A program made the position numbers and the translations under genes. Shown in pieces: positions 1 through 6,213 of a DNA stretch of 8,468 nt. Source of the DNA: Gemmatimonadota bacterium (GTDB taxonomy: Bacteria > Gemmatimonadota > Gemmatimonadetes > Gemmatimonadales > Gemmatimonadaceae). Each line of letters opens with the position of its first letter. The first letter of the stretch is position 1. The notes beneath the pieces are model-generated. The model saw nothing but the letters and a program-made list of their open reading frames with translations, ran no database searches and was not told the origin of the DNA. The stretch spans positions 1 to 8,468 of the forward strand of contig CANGXK010000098.1 of assembly GCA_947457715.1 (NCBI GenBank), given 5' to 3'.

Positions 1-334
1 CGTCGACGGGCGCGTACTTGGAATACTTGCGGACACTCTCCTCCACCTGGAGACAGAGCTCGCGGGTGGGGGTGAGCACCAGTACGCGCGTGCGACGCGG
101 CCCGCCCAACAGTCGATGCACCATCGGCAGCGTGAAGCTGGCCGTCTTGCCGGTGCCCGTCTGGGCGAGACCGATCAGGTCACGACCCTTCAGCGCGAGC
201 GGAATGGCGTCGCGTTGAATCGGCGTTGGTCGCTCATACCCGGCATCAGAGAGCGCGGTGAGCAGGGGTTGGGCGAGGCCCAGATCGGCGAACGTGGTAT
301 CGTCGATCAGCGTGTCATGGTCGATTGCAGTCAT
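1..334 (-). CDS. DEAD-box RNA helicase, RhlE-like (partial, N-terminal 111 residues)
   Basis: ATP-dependent RNA helicase of superfamily 2. Such enzymes unwind short RNA duplexes in the cytoplasm during ribosome assembly, RNA decay or cold adaptation. The gene is cut by the left edge, so only the start of the first RecA-like domain is visible. Seen in order: an upstream aromatic Phe15, the Q motif GYERPTPIQ (residues 32-40, Gln40), motif I/Walker A AQTGTGKT (57-64) and motif Ia PTREL (89-93), then ESVRKYSKY, which resembles the RhlE subfamily. The ATG at 334 is chosen because an in-frame TAG lies 18 nt upstream (350-352) and no other start falls between them. No Shine-Dalgarno sequence is visible. 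It begins 41 bp after the stop of the 413-residue gene on the same strand, so the two are probably co-transcribed. The DEAD box itself lies outside the window, so the RhlE assignment is likely but not certain. Confidence 0.96.
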   Translation of the reverse strand, partial: MTAIDHDTLIDDTTFADLGLAQPLLTALSDAGYERPTPIQRDAIPLALKGRDLIGLAQTGTGKTASFTLPMVHRLLGGPRRTRVLVLTPTRELCLQVEESVRKYSKYAPVD

Positions 335-375
335 GTGTTGACCGGAAAGCTAATCGGTCCGGCCGTCTGGGAAGC

Positions 376-1617
376 CTAGGCCAGCTCGATCTCTCGACCG
401 CAAAGTTGCGCGATCAGGGCGAGCCGGAAGGTGACGTCGGCCGAAAAGGCCGAATCGGCGGGTTCGCCGAAGGTCTGATCGGAGAGCGGCAGCAGCGGCC
501 ACGACCAGACGGGCACGCGCTCCGGCATCACCACCGATCGCGGTGGCGTCCACACGTGCTTCCGGTCGCGATCATCAAGCAGGCGATCCAGCAACTTGCA
601 CCAGCCGTCGTGCCGTCTGAGGTAGCCTAGGCGGGCCATGACCTCCAGCCACCCAAGCGACGAAGCCATGTCGGCGTCCATCGCGTTGCGGGTTGGCAGC
701 AGGTCACCGAGGACCAGATGGGGCTGCTCGATCAGGTGCGGCCCGACCTGTTGCACCGGGTGCTGACGGGGCCACGGCTGCGTCAGATAGGTGAAGAGCC
801 GGTCCATGAACTCGTAGTGCTCGCTGCGGAAATGCGGCATATAGGCCAGCATCACCAGCAGATGGAACGACGGCGCGGTCACTTCGGCCGGGAGCACATG
901 CTGGTTGCCCAGCCGGACCCACGGCTTCTGCGCCAACGGCGTCTTGAGGAACGCCATGACCCGATCGACCAGACGACGCGCGGCCCCGCGAAGACGCGGA
1001 TCGCTCTCATATCCCGCCTGCGCCAACGCCGCAGCCGCCGCTTCGCGCAGCAGCAGACGCCCACGCTTGATCAGGTCTTCGTCCCACTCCTTGGGCATCA
1101 TCTCGGCCAGGAAGGACGGGTCGTCGTCTTCCGCCAGCAGGCGAAAGAGCAGGCGTTTCGTCGAACTCAGCGCCGGACTCTCGGGGTCCCACCCAAGCTC
1201 CAAAAGCCGTCGATAAGCGGGAATCGTGCCGATGCCGTCGAGGGACAACCCGGCAGGCACCGTGAGCATGCCCCCTGGCCACTGGCCGTCCCCGTCCTGC
1301 ATCAGCAGCAGGTGCCATCCCTGCCGGCCGGTGTACGGCACGGTGGCCCAGCCCGGCTCAGCGGCGGCCTTCGGCCAAAAGGCCTTGATGGCGCGACACT
1401 GCACCGACGCTGACGCGGATTTGAGCAACCAACTCATCGGGACGGTGACTGGTCCCGGCGGTGCCGCCGGCGGCGGTGCCGGTGGGGATGCCTGCGGCCG
1501 TGCCGGTGCGGACGGCAGCGGCGCCGGTATCGGCTGGTACAGCGGGAGGCGCACCTCCGGAGGGGCCGGCTGCGAATCAGGCACTGGAAGCGGCGAAATG
1601 GAGGGCAGAAGCGTCAC
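376..1617 (-). CDS. Conserved-type hypothetical protein, proline-rich N-terminus, possible alpha/alpha repeat fold
   Basis: I do not recognise this 413-residue protein and assign no function. Residues 10-60 are a low-complexity Pro/Ala stretch with no obvious signal peptide or membrane helix. Residues 61-413 are a Trp- and Leu-rich, mostly helical domain. Several segments look like repeated helix pairs followed by a Trp-containing turn: LLELGWDPESP (138-148), ALAQAGYESDPRLRGAARRL (197-216) and LEVMARLGYLRRHDGW (324-339). That spacing resembles alpha/alpha-toroid proteins such as terpene cyclase or prenyltransferase-like domains, but no catalytic motif (DXDD or QW) is evident, so this is only a fold suggestion. 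The start taken is GTG at 1617. A TACAAT box sits just 9 nt upstream, which would give a leaderless mRNA. The in-frame ATG at 1437 (Met61) is the main alternative and would remove the proline-rich part. It is probably co-transcribed with the helicase downstream. Confidence 0.85.
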   Translation of the reverse strand: MTLLPSISPLPVPDSQPAPPEVRLPLYQPIPAPLPSAPARPQASPPAPPPAAPPGPVTVPMSWLLKSASASVQCRAIKAFWPKAAAEPGWATVPYTGRQGWHLLLMQDGDGQWPGGMLTVPAGLSLDGIGTIPAYRRLLELGWDPESPALSSTKRLLFRLLAEDDDPSFLAEMMPKEWDEDLIKRGRLLLREAAAAALAQAGYESDPRLRGAARRLVDRVMAFLKTPLAQKPWVRLGNQHVLPAEVTAPSFHLLVMLAYMPHFRSEHYEFMDRLFTYLTQPWPRQHPVQQVGPHLIEQPHLVLGDLLPTRNAMDADMASSLGWLEVMARLGYLRRHDGWCKLLDRLLDDRDRKHVWTPPRSVVMPERVPVWSWPLLPLSDQTFGEPADSAFSADVTFRLALIAQLCGREIELA

Positions 1618-1626
1618 AGTGCTGCA

Positions 1627-1632
1627 ATTGTA
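1627..1632 (-). promoter_or_regulatory. Possible -10 box for the 413-residue gene/helicase unit
   Basis: TACAAT on the minus strand matches five of six positions of the sigma70 -10 consensus. It lies 9 nt upstream of the GTG start, so transcription would begin almost at the start codon. The -35 region around 1650-1655 (CTGGCG) is poor. A chance match is possible. Confidence 0.35.
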
Positions 1633-1722
1633 CCCCTCGCGGAGCGTTCCGCCAGAGGGTGAGGGACGAACGGCACTCAGGACGCGACAGAATCAACCAT
1701 TCGTCCCTTTCACCTTAACACA

Positions 1723-1750
1723 TTGCCAGAGGTCGACGTCTAATCATAAA
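1723..1750 (+). promoter_or_regulatory. Possible sigma70-type promoter for the LTXXQ protein
   Basis: TTGCCA (1723-1728) and CATAAA (1745-1750) are separated by 16 bp and each match four of six consensus positions. They lie in the AT-rich patch upstream of the ATG at 1811, giving a leader of about 55 nt. This is read by eye only. Confidence 0.35.
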
Positions 1751-1810
1751 GTGCGTCAGCGGCGTGATCGCGCCGTGGACCGTACGGAACGACCCACCGC
1801 CCCCCCTCTC

Positions 1811-2197
1811 ATGAAGAATACGATCCGCATGTTCGTTGCTGCGGCTGCCCTCGCGATCGCTGCGCCCGCTTACGCTCAGGGTGGCGGTGGGGGTATGCAG
1901 ATGTCTCCCGCTGAGCGCATGACCCGCCAGAAGGACCAGTTGTTCAAGGACATCACGCTGACACCCGTACAGTCCGCCAAGGTCGACACGATCATGATGC
2001 AGGCCGCCGCCAAGCAGCAGGAAGCGATGATGGCCGCGCGCAGCGGTGGTGGCGACATGGCCGCCATGCGCGAGTCGATGCAGAAGATGAACACCGAGCG
2101 CAACGACGCGCTGAAGGCCGCGCTGACCGACGAACAGAAGAAGAAGTTCGACGAGAACGTGGCGGCCATGCCGCAGGGTCGCCGCGGCGGCTTCTAA
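1811..2197 (+). CDS. Spy/CpxP-like periplasmic LTXXQ-motif protein
   Basis: Small exported helical protein of 128 residues. Residues 1-22 form a typical Sec signal peptide: Lys2 and Arg6, a hydrophobic Ala-rich core, and cleavage predicted after AYA, leaving Gln23 as first mature residue. The mature part opens with a Gly-rich stretch (24-28) and then carries two LTXXQ motifs, LTPVQ (50-54) and LTDEQ (105-109). These flank a Met/Gln-rich helical segment, as in Spy/CpxP-family proteins. Family members act in the periplasm as ATP-independent chaperones or envelope-stress and metal-response factors. Whether this one is a chaperone is inference. The ATG at 1811 is chosen because it begins the signal peptide directly; longer in-frame translation upstream is not protein-like. 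No Shine-Dalgarno sequence is visible. The gene is probably monocistronic, with its own promoter region and a strong terminator 24 bp after the stop. Confidence 0.9.
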   Translation: MKNTIRMFVAAAALAIAAPAYAQGGGGGMQMSPAERMTRQKDQLFKDITLTPVQSAKVDTIMMQAAAKQQEAMMAARSGGGDMAAMRESMQKMNTERNDALKAALTDEQKKKFDENVAAMPQGRRGGF

Positions 2198-2221
2198 TCG
2201 TCGCAACGGTCGATGGAACCC

Positions 2222-2255
2222 AAACGGGGGGCGCCGTCAGGTGCCCCCCGTTTTT
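2222..2255 (+). terminator. Rho-independent terminator after the LTXXQ gene
   Basis: A GC-rich stem pairs 2225-2235 with 2240-2250 around the tetraloop GTCA. It has one G-T pair and can extend by A-T pairs at its base, and it is followed by TTTTT. It lies 24 bp after the TAA stop and insulates the hydrolase gene downstream. Confidence 0.94.
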
Positions 2256-2312
2256 CATCTTCCGGCCTGTGCTTGTTCAGCGGCCCCGTGCGGTCGAGAT
2301 TGACGCCAGATC

Positions 2313-2348
2313 ATGTCTACGCGCTCTGCCTCCCCCACGCCGCACTGA
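2313..2348 (+). other. Possible 11-codon leader ORF overlapping the hydrolase start
   Basis: ATG at 2313 opens a frame reading MSTRSASPTPH. Its TGA (2346-2348) shares one base with the ATG of the hydrolase gene (TGATG). Such overlap can couple translation of a leader to the gene behind it. It may be chance: no ribosome binding site is visible for it, and the peptide resembles nothing known to me. Confidence 0.2.
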
Positions 2349-3202
2349 TGCGCGGCGAGTTCGTCGATCTGGGAGGCGTGCGCCTCTACTGCTATGCGTT
2401 CGGGGAACGCGGCGTCGGTGAGCCGATCGTCCTCATCCACGGCGCCTTCACGTCGTCGCATCTATGGCAGGACGTGCTGCCGCGATTACCCAAGGGACAT
2501 CGGGTGCTGGTACTCGATCTGCTCGGCCACGGCCGCAGCGACCCGCCCGGCACCCACGCCATGACCGTCGCGGGGCACGCGGCCAGAGTGGCCGCCCTGC
2601 TCGACGTACTCGGCGTCCGCCGGGCATCGCTGGTGGGACACGGCATGGGTGCCGCCATCGCGACGGTGGTCGCGCACGAGCACCCCGAGCGGGTGGCGCA
2701 TCTGCTGCTCGTGAATCCCACCGTGATCGGCTGTCAGCCCGGCGACGTGGTCTTGAGTCGCCGTGTGGCGCGCCTCGTGCCGTTCCTCCCGCTGTGGCGC
2801 CGACTCTCGCCCGGTTGGCTCGCCTCGGCGCTCCATTCGGCATTGCTGCCCTGTTATGCCCACCGCGATGTGGGTACGCGGTCGCTCGATCTCTACCTGA
2901 AGAGTTTCCGAACCCGCGACGGACGTGACTCGGCCTGTGCCCAGCTGTCAGCGCTCGCCGCATCGCGCGGCGATACGGCCGCTGCACTCGTGCCCCGCGC
3001 GATCGCCTGCCCCGTACTGCTCGCCACCGCGACCACCGATCCGTTCGTGCCGACCGCCCGCGCCATCAAGCTTGGCGAAACCCTTCGCCTCGCGGCACCG
3101 AATGGGGTTGAGCACCGCGAACTCCCCGGCGTTGCACACGTCGCCCCTGAAGAAGCACCCGATCGTCTCGGTGCCCTCGCGGCGGAACTCCTGACCCGCT
3201 GA
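2348..3202 (+). CDS. Alpha/beta hydrolase-fold protein with nucleophile Ser replaced by Gly
   Basis: A 284-residue alpha/beta hydrolase-fold protein, probably cytoplasmic, with no signal peptide in this model. Fold landmarks are all present: LIHGAF around the oxyanion region (29-34), DLLGHGRSD (57-65), a nucleophile elbow VGHGMG (96-101), the acid candidate Asp231 in TTDPF and the base His264 in GVAHVAPEE. The elbow should read G-H-S-M-G, but the serine position, residue 99, is Gly (GGC at 2642-2644). A single A-to-G change from AGC would explain it. Canonical ester, amide or epoxide hydrolysis by a serine nucleophile is therefore not expected. It may be a non-catalytic relative or use another chemistry. 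The ATG at 2348 gives the usual family N-terminus (strand VDLGGVRLYCYAFGE). In-frame TTG 2300 and GTG 2288 are alternatives, while an ATG at 2213 would place the terminator inside the gene. The substrate cannot be named. The TPR gene follows 55 bp downstream. Confidence 0.93.
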   Translation: MRGEFVDLGGVRLYCYAFGERGVGEPIVLIHGAFTSSHLWQDVLPRLPKGHRVLVLDLLGHGRSDPPGTHAMTVAGHAARVAALLDVLGVRRASLVGHGMGAAIATVVAHEHPERVAHLLLVNPTVIGCQPGDVVLSRRVARLVPFLPLWRRLSPGWLASALHSALLPCYAHRDVGTRSLDLYLKSFRTRDGRDSACAQLSALAASRGDTAAALVPRAIACPVLLATATTDPFVPTARAIKLGETLRLAAPNGVEHRELPGVAHVAPEEAPDRLGALAAELLTR

Positions 3203-3210
3203 GTGGTCAG
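3191..3210 (+). other. Small hairpin over the hydrolase stop codon
   Basis: CTGACC (3191-3196) and GGTCAG (3205-3210) can pair around an 8-nt loop containing the TGA. Only TGTTT follows, with no proper T-run, so it is a weak terminator candidate at best and may be chance. Confidence 0.2.
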
Positions 3211-3257
3211 AGATCCTGTTTCGCGTCACGCCCATTCTCCCCCGCCCGTCTGTCATC

Positions 3258-3560
3258 ATGACCGATCGCCTCGCCACCATGCGCGCCATGGCTGCCAAGC
3301 AGCCCGACAATCCCCTCGCCCGCTTCGGTCTTGCCAACGAGCTACTCAAGGCCGGCTTGCTGAGCGAAGCCGAGGTGGAACTCGCCGCATACCTCGCTCG
3401 GCATGATGACGAAGGCAATGGCTGGCTGCGCTACGCCGACACACTCCACACGCTCGGCAAACAGGACGCCGCCCGCGAGGCATGCCACAAAGGCATCGAG
3501 GCAGCCACGCGGCACGGACACGCGACGCTGGTCTCGGAATTCGAAGAGCGGGAGTACTGA
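3258..3560 (+). CDS. Small tetratricopeptide-repeat (TPR) protein
   Basis: A 100-residue soluble protein consisting almost entirely of two TPR-like helix pairs, roughly residues 18-50 and 54-87. The first shows ARFGLANELLKAGLLSEAEV, with the small and aromatic residues expected at TPR packing positions. The second shows GWLRYADTLHTLGKQDAARE. The end, GIEAATRHGHATLVSEFEE, resembles the closing segment of small stand-alone TPR proteins found in many bacteria. TPR units bind other proteins; the partner here is unknown. The start is the ATG at 3258, and a longer form is not supported by the repeat pattern. No Shine-Dalgarno sequence is visible. It lies 55 bp after the hydrolase on the same strand and may share its transcript. 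It converges on the kinase operon across the 3561-3801 gap. Confidence 0.88.
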   Translation: MTDRLATMRAMAAKQPDNPLARFGLANELLKAGLLSEAEVELAAYLARHDDEGNGWLRYADTLHTLGKQDAAREACHKGIEAATRHGHATLVSEFEEREY

Positions 3561-3801
3561 ACGGGCGCGGATTTAGGTGGATTCAGTAGACCGTGCTCAG
3601 AACTCTGGCGTCTGACTTTGTATAGCGGTCAGAATGCAGCAACAGCAGTCCACAGTACCGAGGCGTTTGACTCAGTGTTGAGTGCCCGCGATCCCTCCGA
3701 CGGCACTCCATCAAACGCCTCGCGACTGCGGACTTTCGTTGCTCGACTCTGAGCACTATATGAAGTCTGACGCCTGCTCCTGATGACTGACCTCTGCGCT
3801 T
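3561..3801. other. Convergent intergenic region with lower GC
   Basis: This 241-bp gap lies between the 3' ends of the TPR gene (plus strand) and the downstream kinase (minus strand). Its GC content is visibly below that of the flanking genes. It is dominated by the long inverted repeat at 3607-3774. No protein-like ORF was seen. No classical terminator with a T-run was found for either gene, so the hairpin may serve both. Confidence 0.7.
3607..3774. repeat. Long imperfect inverted repeat / hairpin (64-nt arms)
   Basis: The left arm 3607-3670 and the reverse complement of 3711-3774 align without gaps over 64 nt, with 50 identical positions by my count. The best blocks are CGAGGCGTTTGA (3659-3670) against TCAAACGCCTCG (3711-3722), AGTCC and CAGT, AGCAAC, TCAGA, TATAG, and GGCGTC at the outer ends. 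Between the arms, GAGTGCC (3680-3686) pairs with GGCACTC (3702-3708), offset by seven bases, leaving a loop of about 15 nt. A further 9-nt word GTGCTCAGA (3593-3601) is complementary to 3748-3756. TGCTC occurs on both sides (3594-3598 and 3775-3779) and might be a target duplication, but it is short. Candidates are a REP/BIME-like pair, a MITE remnant, or a bidirectional terminator. Confidence 0.85.
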
Positions 3802-6201
3802 TTAGAGCTTGCGCATCTCGTCCGCTGCGCTGATCACGTATCCCAGATCTTTCGACAACGCTCTCGCTTCCTGCGTCGCGTTCGTGACGTCGCTGATCGC
3901 CGCGCCGACGCCCATTGTGCGCAGCTTCACGATGTCGAGACGCAACGACCGCAGCGCCATCGACGCGCTATCGAGTTGACGCTGCATCGTTTCACGCCGT
4001 GCCACGAGTTCCTGCAGCGACAACAACTGCCGCGTGAGCAACGTGAGACGGCGCTCGTGGTCGGGGGCGTGTTCCGGCTCGGCCTGTACCGAGGCCACAC
4101 GTGACTCGAGGTGAGACAGCGCATCGGTTGGCAAATCGCGCTGCAACCGCTCGAGGCCGTTGGCCAGCGCACTGATGCGTTCCAGCAGTGCCTCGGCGGT
4201 GGGCTCCACGTCGGGCACCAGTGCTTTGTCGGCGTCGGAGAGCTTGGCGGTCACGTCCTTGATCGTAAGCCGATCGTCGACCGCATTGCGCAACAGGTCC
4301 CCGTACGCCGACGCCAGGAGCTGATCGCCGGCCACGAGGGCGAGTTGCTCGCGCAGCCTCACCTCGTACGGGCGGTCGTCCGATAGCGCCGCGATCGCCC
4401 GCCACGAGCCGTTCCACGCGTCTCCCGCCGACACGCCGAGTCGACGCAGCCGCATGAAGTCACGCACCAGCATCTGCGCGCTCGCTAACGCCGCAAGACC
4501 GGCGCCGACCATCGGAATGATCATCGGCGTGAGCTCCAACGACGCACCGATCACCAAGCTGCCGAGCGACACGGCGGCCGAGCCCATCAACCACTTCGCG
4601 TGCTTCACGAACGCGCGCGACGCGTCGGCAATGCGCGCCGGCTTGCTGCGCGGATCGGTGTCGGGCGTAAGCGTTGACTCGCCCCCGAAAATGCGCCCCA
4701 ACGTAATGCCTCGTCGACGCAGACGGATGTAGCGACCCAGCACGCCGAGTCCCATACCCATCGCCGGGAAGATCGCCCACGGAAAGCCGGGGCTCGTCGT
4801 CGCGTTGATGACGCCGAGGAACACGATCATCCCCGCCGTCCAGAGCATCTGCCCCTTGAAGCGCTCGATCACGTCTTCGTCGCTGTGCCACGCGCTGGTC
4901 GCATCGCCGTACTGATCGTTCCACTGCGACTGCACATCGCGGCGCTGCTGACGCACCGCGACACGCCAATCCTGCATCGCGTCCTTCGACGCGCGATTCC
5001 ACTCGCGCACCTGCTCGCGCGGTGCGCCCGGCGGCAGTGGCGGCAGCGCCGGCATGGGCGGCAACGCACCAGGCGCGGGATACGACCGCGGGGCGGGTGC
5101 CGGCGCCAACACGTTGCGCGGCGCCCAGTCTTCCGAGCGATGCCCATAGCGCGCATCTTCCCGATGCTCCGGCGTACGCGCGCCCGGTATCCCAGCGTAG
5201 CTCACCGGCGCCGGCGCCGGCGGGTATAACGGAGCGGACGCGAGCGGGTACGAAGGTGCCGGAGCGGGCGGGGCGTACGCGCGGTGCGCGCCCGTGTGCA
5301 GCGAGCCGTCGCGCTGCACTTTGCGCAGCGCATCACGCAACTGGAGCGCATTGTCCCACCGGTCCTGCGGACGCTTGGCCAGGCAGCGTTCGAGAATCTC
5401 CACCAACGCGAACGGCGCATCCGGTCGCACGACGCGCAGTGGTATCGGCGCTTCGCTCACGTGCTTCATCAACATCGCCGGCGTCGTGTTCGCCTCGAAC
5501 GGCAATCGTCCGGCCAGCATGAGATAGCCCACTACGCCCAGCGAGTAGATGTCGCTGCGTCCATCGATCTCGCGCTCGCCCGTGGCCTGCTCAGGGCTCA
5601 TGAACGCCGGCGTGCCCACCGCGATGCCCGTCTGCGTGAGCCGTGATCCACTCTCGGCCGCGCGCGCGATGCCGAAGTCAGTCACCATCGGGCGGCCGGA
5701 GTCCCGGTCGATCAGTACGTTGTCAGGCTTCACATCGCGATGCACCACGCCGCAGGCGTGCGCGTATGCCAGCGCATCGGCCACCTGCTCGAGCATGTGC
5801 GCGACGTCGGCGAAGGTCTGTCGTGGCTCGCGCACGATGCGCGCCGCCAGACTCTCACCTTTCACCAGCGCCATCGCAAAGCAGACCAACCCGCCTTCCT
5901 CATGCACCGCATAGATCGGCACGATGTGCGGATGATTGAGCCGCGCCGCAGTCTGCGCTTCGCGCACGAAACGTTCGCGCACGTCACCACGGAACGCGAG
6001 TTCGGGCGGCAACACCTTGAGCGCGACCGGCCGCTGCAGGCGCACGTCCTCGGCGGCATACACCACCGCCATACCGCCACGGCCGACCTCCTGCTCGATC
6101 AGGTACCGGTCACCGACCGCCGCCGTGACGCGGTCGCGCAGGCGATTCGATTCGGCCTGATGTTCCGCCGCCTTCATGGCCGCTCGCTGTCCGTCGGGCA
6201 T
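3802..6201 (-). CDS. Membrane-anchored PknB-type Ser/Thr protein kinase with doubled 2TM module
   Basis: A 799-residue kinase transferring ATP phosphate to Ser/Thr of unknown proteins. The cytoplasmic catalytic domain spans about 33-293 and has every key residue: glycine loop GRGGMAVVY (40-48), Lys62 in VALK, Glu81, HRDVKPDN (154-161, Asp156), DFG (175-177) and SPE (202-204). A Pro/Ala/Tyr-rich linker follows (308-392), then a basic/charged segment (393-450). Four hydrophobic helices come next, about 451-467, 473-492, 537-556 and 558-580. The first pair resembles the 2TM domain (INATTSPGFPWAIFP), and each pair ends in RLRR-x-G, indicating duplication. An even helix number puts the helical tail (610-799), with coiled-coil-like stretches, back in the cytoplasm. 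No PASTA or other extracellular sensor is present. ATG 6201 is used; ATG 6177 (Met9) is possible. It begins 12 bp after the stop of its paralog, so both are probably one operon. Confidence 0.97.
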   Translation of the reverse strand: MPDGQRAAMKAAEHQAESNRLRDRVTAAVGDRYLIEQEVGRGGMAVVYAAEDVRLQRPVALKVLPPELAFRGDVRERFVREAQTAARLNHPHIVPIYAVHEEGGLVCFAMALVKGESLAARIVREPRQTFADVAHMLEQVADALAYAHACGVVHRDVKPDNVLIDRDSGRPMVTDFGIARAAESGSRLTQTGIAVGTPAFMSPEQATGEREIDGRSDIYSLGVVGYLMLAGRLPFEANTTPAMLMKHVSEAPIPLRVVRPDAPFALVEILERCLAKRPQDRWDNALQLRDALRKVQRDGSLHTGAHRAYAPPAPAPSYPLASAPLYPPAPAPVSYAGIPGARTPEHREDARYGHRSEDWAPRNVLAPAPAPRSYPAPGALPPMPALPPLPPGAPREQVREWNRASKDAMQDWRVAVRQQRRDVQSQWNDQYGDATSAWHSDEDVIERFKGQMLWTAGMIVFLGVINATTSPGFPWAIFPAMGMGLGVLGRYIRLRRRGITLGRIFGGESTLTPDTDPRSKPARIADASRAFVKHAKWLMGSAAVSLGSLVIGASLELTPMIIPMVGAGLAALASAQMLVRDFMRLRRLGVSAGDAWNGSWRAIAALSDDRPYEVRLREQLALVAGDQLLASAYGDLLRNAVDDRLTIKDVTAKLSDADKALVPDVEPTAEALLERISALANGLERLQRDLPTDALSHLESRVASVQAEPEHAPDHERRLTLLTRQLLSLQELVARRETMQRQLDSASMALRSLRLDIVKLRTMGVGAAISDVTNATQEARALSKDLGYVISAADEMRKL

Positions 6202-6213
6202 CGTCCGGTCTGC

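Larger units (their letters stand above)
1618..1810. other. Divergent intergenic region
   Basis: This 193-bp gap separates the minus-strand 413-residue gene from the plus-strand LTXXQ protein gene, so both promoters should be here. It contains the TACAAT box on the minus strand and a TTGCCA/CATAAA pair on the plus strand, listed separately. No convincing small ORF or strong hairpin was seen. The AT-rich patch at 1711-1750 stands out from the GC-rich surroundings and fits a promoter. Confidence 0.5.

Noticed and set aside
718..1413. 231-codon plus-strand frame antisense to the 413-residue gene
   Set aside because: Arg/Gln/His-rich composition typical of an antisense shadow, with no start context or motif.
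1440..1560. Repeated GGTGCCGG-like words
   Set aside because: Explained by the Pro/Ala-rich low-complexity coding segment of the 413-residue protein. Not a spaced repeat array or CRISPR.
1226..1810. Long in-frame extension upstream of the LTXXQ protein
   Set aside because: It runs antisense through the 413-residue gene, is Gly/Arg-rich low complexity, and would bury the signal peptide. The ATG at 1811 is the sensible start.
2213..2347. N-terminal extension of the hydrolase from ATG 2213
   Set aside because: It would translate through the strong rho-independent terminator at 2222-2255, and the added residues do not match the fold.
2448..2987. Minus-strand open frames across the hydrolase
   Set aside because: Arg/Ala-rich translations without motifs. 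The plus strand carries a convincing alpha/beta hydrolase fold.
3687..3701. CCTCC in the loop of the long hairpin as an anti-Shine-Dalgarno mimic
   Set aside because: Five bases are too common to mean anything here, and the surrounding genes do not appear to use Shine-Dalgarno sequences.
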